34,481 bases of DNA from UBA6265 sp964526965. Lineage in GTDB: Bacteria; Chloroflexota; Chloroflexia; Thermomicrobiales; UBA6265. The stretch lies in the NCBI GenBank assembly GCA_964526965.1, contig CAZGML010000030.1, positions 1 to 34,481 on the forward strand. Reading direction: 5' to 3'. This document shows positions 32,453 through 34,481 of this stretch, piece by piece. The position numbers and the translations under genes were made by a program. The notes under the pieces are model-generated. The model ran no database searches. It had not been told where the DNA came from and worked only from the letters and a program-made list of their open reading frames with translations. The number at the start of each line of letters is the position of its first letter. The first letter of the stretch is position 1.

Positions 32453-33661
32453 TCATTCAGATGAGGAGCTGGTAAGGCCGTCAATTCGTGATATCCATGC
32501 GTCCGGGTCCTTCAATTCAGCCATCGTTGGCAGGTGCTCTGGTTTATCCCACACCTTGTACGCGAAGCTGTGCCCGCGCTTCTCGACGACGGCATCTATA
32601 AACTCCTCCCCCTGGCGATACTGCTCGAGCTTCACGTTCAACCCTGTCAGTCGCCCAAAGAGCTGGTCAGCCTGGGAGCGCATCTTCTGACGCTCCTCGA
32701 ACTTGTGTGAGATGTAGTCGTAATTCGGCAGCAGATCCTTTCCGACGGCATTCATCACGTGATTTGAGTAGCCTTCAATCACGCTCATTAGTGCTTGCAT
32801 CTCATTGAAGAGCGCGCGCTGGTCGGCATCCATAATCGCTTCCATCCAGCTGGCAGGCTTCTCGCCGTTAGCGGAGTTTCTGATACGGTCTGCGAAGACC
32901 TTCAGCCCCCGAAGCCCCTGCTGGAGGAACTCGGTATCCTGTTGCAGGAACTGCATATAGCGCTCGAGAAGCGTGTTGAAGTGCTGTCTAACCCACGGAT
33001 GCGCCTCGAATTCGAACACGTGGGTCGTCTCATGCAAGGCCAGCCACATGCGAAAATCCTCGCGGGGAAGGCCGAGCTTCGTCTCGATTCCCCGAATGTT
33101 GGGCTCCACGAAGTAGAGCTTACCGGGATCCGTCACCGGCTCCCGGCCAAACATGGCCAGGTCGTATTGACCCATTACACGGCGCGCCATATAACCCAAC
33201 AACAATCCCACCTCGTAGGACATAAGGTTCTGGTTCACGCCGTGCCAGGCGCGAGAGATGACGTTCTTACCCTTTTTCGACTCGTTGAGCGCCTCGATAG
33301 GGGCGAAGAGTCGCTGAAAGCCTTCCAGGTTGGCACTAATCCAGTCCACCCGGTCGAACGCATACGTGCGGTCTGAACTTTCCGGTAGTTCAACGCCCGT
33401 GTAGTTCGTGATGATCGGAATGCACTGGTTGACGAGCTCGCCGTAGTATTCGTTCAGGCTTTGACGCTCGGTAGCGGTGAGCGTGCCCGTCTTGTTCATA
33501 TTGGTGGCGATGGAGCGTGCACGCTCCCAATCGATCATTGTACTGGCGCGCTCCTTGTTTGCGAATGACTGGACCTTGCGTATACCCCACGCTCCGGCGG
33601 CGATACCGAGACCGACGCCCACTGCAACTGTCGAAGTTTTGGAATTCTGAGACTTTGCCAT
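32453..33661 (-). CDS. Zinc-dependent metalloprotease, DUF2342 family (F420-associated)
   Basis: The 402-aa product has the zinc-binding motif HETTH at residues 210-214, and a downstream Glu in VIEGYSNHVM is a likely third ligand. This matches the DUF2342 family, a presumed metalloprotease found mostly in F420-producing actinobacteria and Chloroflexi. A glycine-rich hydrophobic stretch at 11-27 (TVAVGVGLGIAAGAWGI) could be a membrane anchor. Substrates are unknown. The ATG at 33661 gives the usual family N-terminus; the open frame extends 35 codons further without support. Confidence 0.85.
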   Translation of the reverse strand: MAKSQNSKTSTVAVGVGLGIAAGAWGIRKVQSFANKERASTMIDWERARSIATNMNKTGTLTATERQSLNEYYGELVNQCIPIITNYTGVELPESSDRTYAFDRVDWISANLEGFQRLFAPIEALNESKKGKNVISRAWHGVNQNLMSYEVGLLLGYMARRVMGQYDLAMFGREPVTDPGKLYFVEPNIRGIETKLGLPREDFRMWLALHETTHVFEFEAHPWVRQHFNTLLERYMQFLQQDTEFLQQGLRGLKVFADRIRNSANGEKPASWMEAIMDADQRALFNEMQALMSVIEGYSNHVMNAVGKDLLPNYDYISHKFEERQKMRSQADQLFGRLTGLNVKLEQYRQGEEFIDAVVEKRGHSFAYKVWDKPEHLPTMAELKDPDAWISRIDGLTSSSSE

Positions 33662-33812
33662 GTAATGATGAATCTCTCTTTCGGATAGAAGCGACAACGT
33701 ATTCCGCAATGATACGCGGGAACGCCCCCGGTGTGGAAATTCACCGAGGCGCAGCATGGGGATCATACGATTTTAGCCAATAATGGGTGTGCGACAGGCA
33801 ATGAATACGGAT

Positions 33813-34412
33813 TTACGGTTCGCCATGTATCACGATATCGAATGAGGAAGCCGGGCGCACCGTTTCAAAATAAACGTCTTCAGCCTCGTCCCACATGCTG
33901 AACCAGTCTGCGCTCCAGTCGTCACCCTCCCGCTGCCGCAGCCGTTGAGTACGAGCCGAGCCGTTGAGGGTGACCAATACGGTTAGGTCAATGAGGTCCA
34001 GGAGTTCCGGTCGGGATGAATACGTGCCATCAAGTACGACTACATCGGCAGGTTCGATATGCGTTTCAGTACCAGAGGAACGGGTCATGGCTTCCCAGTC
34101 GAAGGGAGAATACCTGGCACCACGCCCGGCCCGCAACGGAGCAAGGAGTTCATGCCGAACCCGCTTCCAGTCGATGCAGCGTTTCCACCTTAGGTCTGGA
34201 TCAAGAGATGACCACGTTTGCACATCGCCGCCCGCGTAGAAATCATCCTGATCGACATAGACTCCGCCAATCGAATTGGCGATTGCGCTACTCAAGGTTG
34301 ACTTGCCGACTCCACTATGTCCGTCTACCGCCACGCAGACGAGAGTGCCGCCTGATTGCAGCTGATAAATAGCATCTACGACCGGTCGAATTTCATTTAT
34401 GACCATAAACAT
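33813..34412 (-). CDS. P-loop kinase of the uridine kinase-like family
   Basis: This protein of about 199 aa has the P-loop GHSGVGKST at about residues 31-39, DQDDFYAGG after strand 2 (as in uridine kinases, where Asp contacts the nucleoside), Walker-B-like VVVLDGTYSS and a lid region QRLRQREGD. It probably phosphorylates a nucleoside or a similar small hydroxyl substrate with ATP; the exact substrate is not readable. The start is uncertain: ATGs at 34412 and 34406 and a TTG at 34415 are all possible and no Shine-Dalgarno is visible. The gene is separated by 151 bp from the metalloprotease gene. Confidence 0.82.
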   Translation of the reverse strand: MFMVINEIRPVVDAIYQLQSGGTLVCVAVDGHSGVGKSTLSSAIANSIGGVYVDQDDFYAGGDVQTWSSLDPDLRWKRCIDWKRVRHELLAPLRAGRGARYSPFDWEAMTRSSGTETHIEPADVVVLDGTYSSRPELLDLIDLTVLVTLNGSARTQRLRQREGDDWSADWFSMWDEAEDVYFETVRPASSFDIVIHGEP

Positions 34413-34440
34413 CAACGTACGAAACGAGGGGGGTTAACGC

Positions 34441-34470
34441 AAAAACGGCCGGACACACTGTCCGACCGGT
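34441..34470 (-). terminator. Terminator of a leftward gene beyond the window edge
   Basis: CGGACA (34450-34455) and TGTCCG (34459-34464) with a CAC loop form a 6-bp stem, flanked by partly pairing CCGGT and GGCCG. On the minus strand the stem runs into GTTTTTG. The gene it ends is not in the window. Confidence 0.6.
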
Positions 34471-34481
34471 GCATTCGTGGT

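Noticed and set aside
1..34481. CRISPR arrays, insertion sequences and phage genes
   Set aside because: No regularly spaced direct repeats with unique spacers, no transposase or integrase frames and no phage structural genes were seen.

Overview
The window looks like a chromosomal segment of a Chloroflexota bacterium, most likely in or near the Thermomicrobia. This is inferred from gene content and sequence style, not from a marker-gene tree. The pointers are a large DUF2298 (Chlor_Arch_YYY) membrane protein, a DUF2342 metalloprotease of the F420-associated family, a Tat-exported binding protein with an Ala/Ser/Pro/Glu-rich mature N-terminus, an SH3b-repeat cell-wall protein, moderate-to-high GC, and short palindromic intergenic repeats. 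No rRNA, intact tRNA, CRISPR array, transposase or phage gene was seen.

Left part (1-9.5 kb): four degenerate head-to-tail tRNA-like units (1-292), then about 600 bp without a convincing gene. Next come a persulfide dioxygenase/rhodanese fusion resembling CstB and a stand-alone rhodanese, ending in a terminator. They are followed by a YetF-type membrane protein, thymidine kinase (apparently leaderless), a mercuric-reductase-like flavoprotein, an MFS exporter, a glycolipid-binding-fold protein and a secreted five-SH3b glucosaminidase-like protein. The last has a clear promoter whose spacer contains a 14-bp palindrome.

Middle part (9.7-18.7 kb): this is the most interesting region. A divergent, apparently LexA-controlled intergenic region lies between a leftward operon (two DinB-family paralogues plus an 84-aa orphan) and a rightward mutasome cassette (imuB, a DUF6504-like gene and dnaE2/imuC). 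Two perfect GAAC-N4-GTTC boxes face imuB. A third, one mismatch away, faces the dinB operon. dnaE2 is set apart by a cluster of small hairpins and is bracketed by two palindromic repeats that both begin CGTCATTCTGA. A DUF2298 protein follows on the other strand.

Right part (18.7-34.5 kb): a NarL-type response regulator and its histidine kinase; a translationally coupled FAD oxidase/luciferase-like oxidoreductase pair; rpsU with a very strong terminator; a DppA-type M55 D-aminopeptidase overlapping tail to tail with an orphan zinc-ribbon/coiled-coil protein. Next is a YclNOPQ-like siderophore ABC operon (binding protein, two permeases, ATPase) whose last gene overlaps a TrmH/SpoU rRNA methyltransferase gene. 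Then come purH, the DUF2342 metalloprotease and a uridine-kinase-like P-loop kinase. The right edge carries the terminator of a gene outside the window.

Starts were chosen from ribosome binding sites. In several genes the longest open frame is clearly not the real one (imuB, the flavoprotein, the binding protein, the metalloprotease, the first DinB gene, the zinc-ribbon protein).
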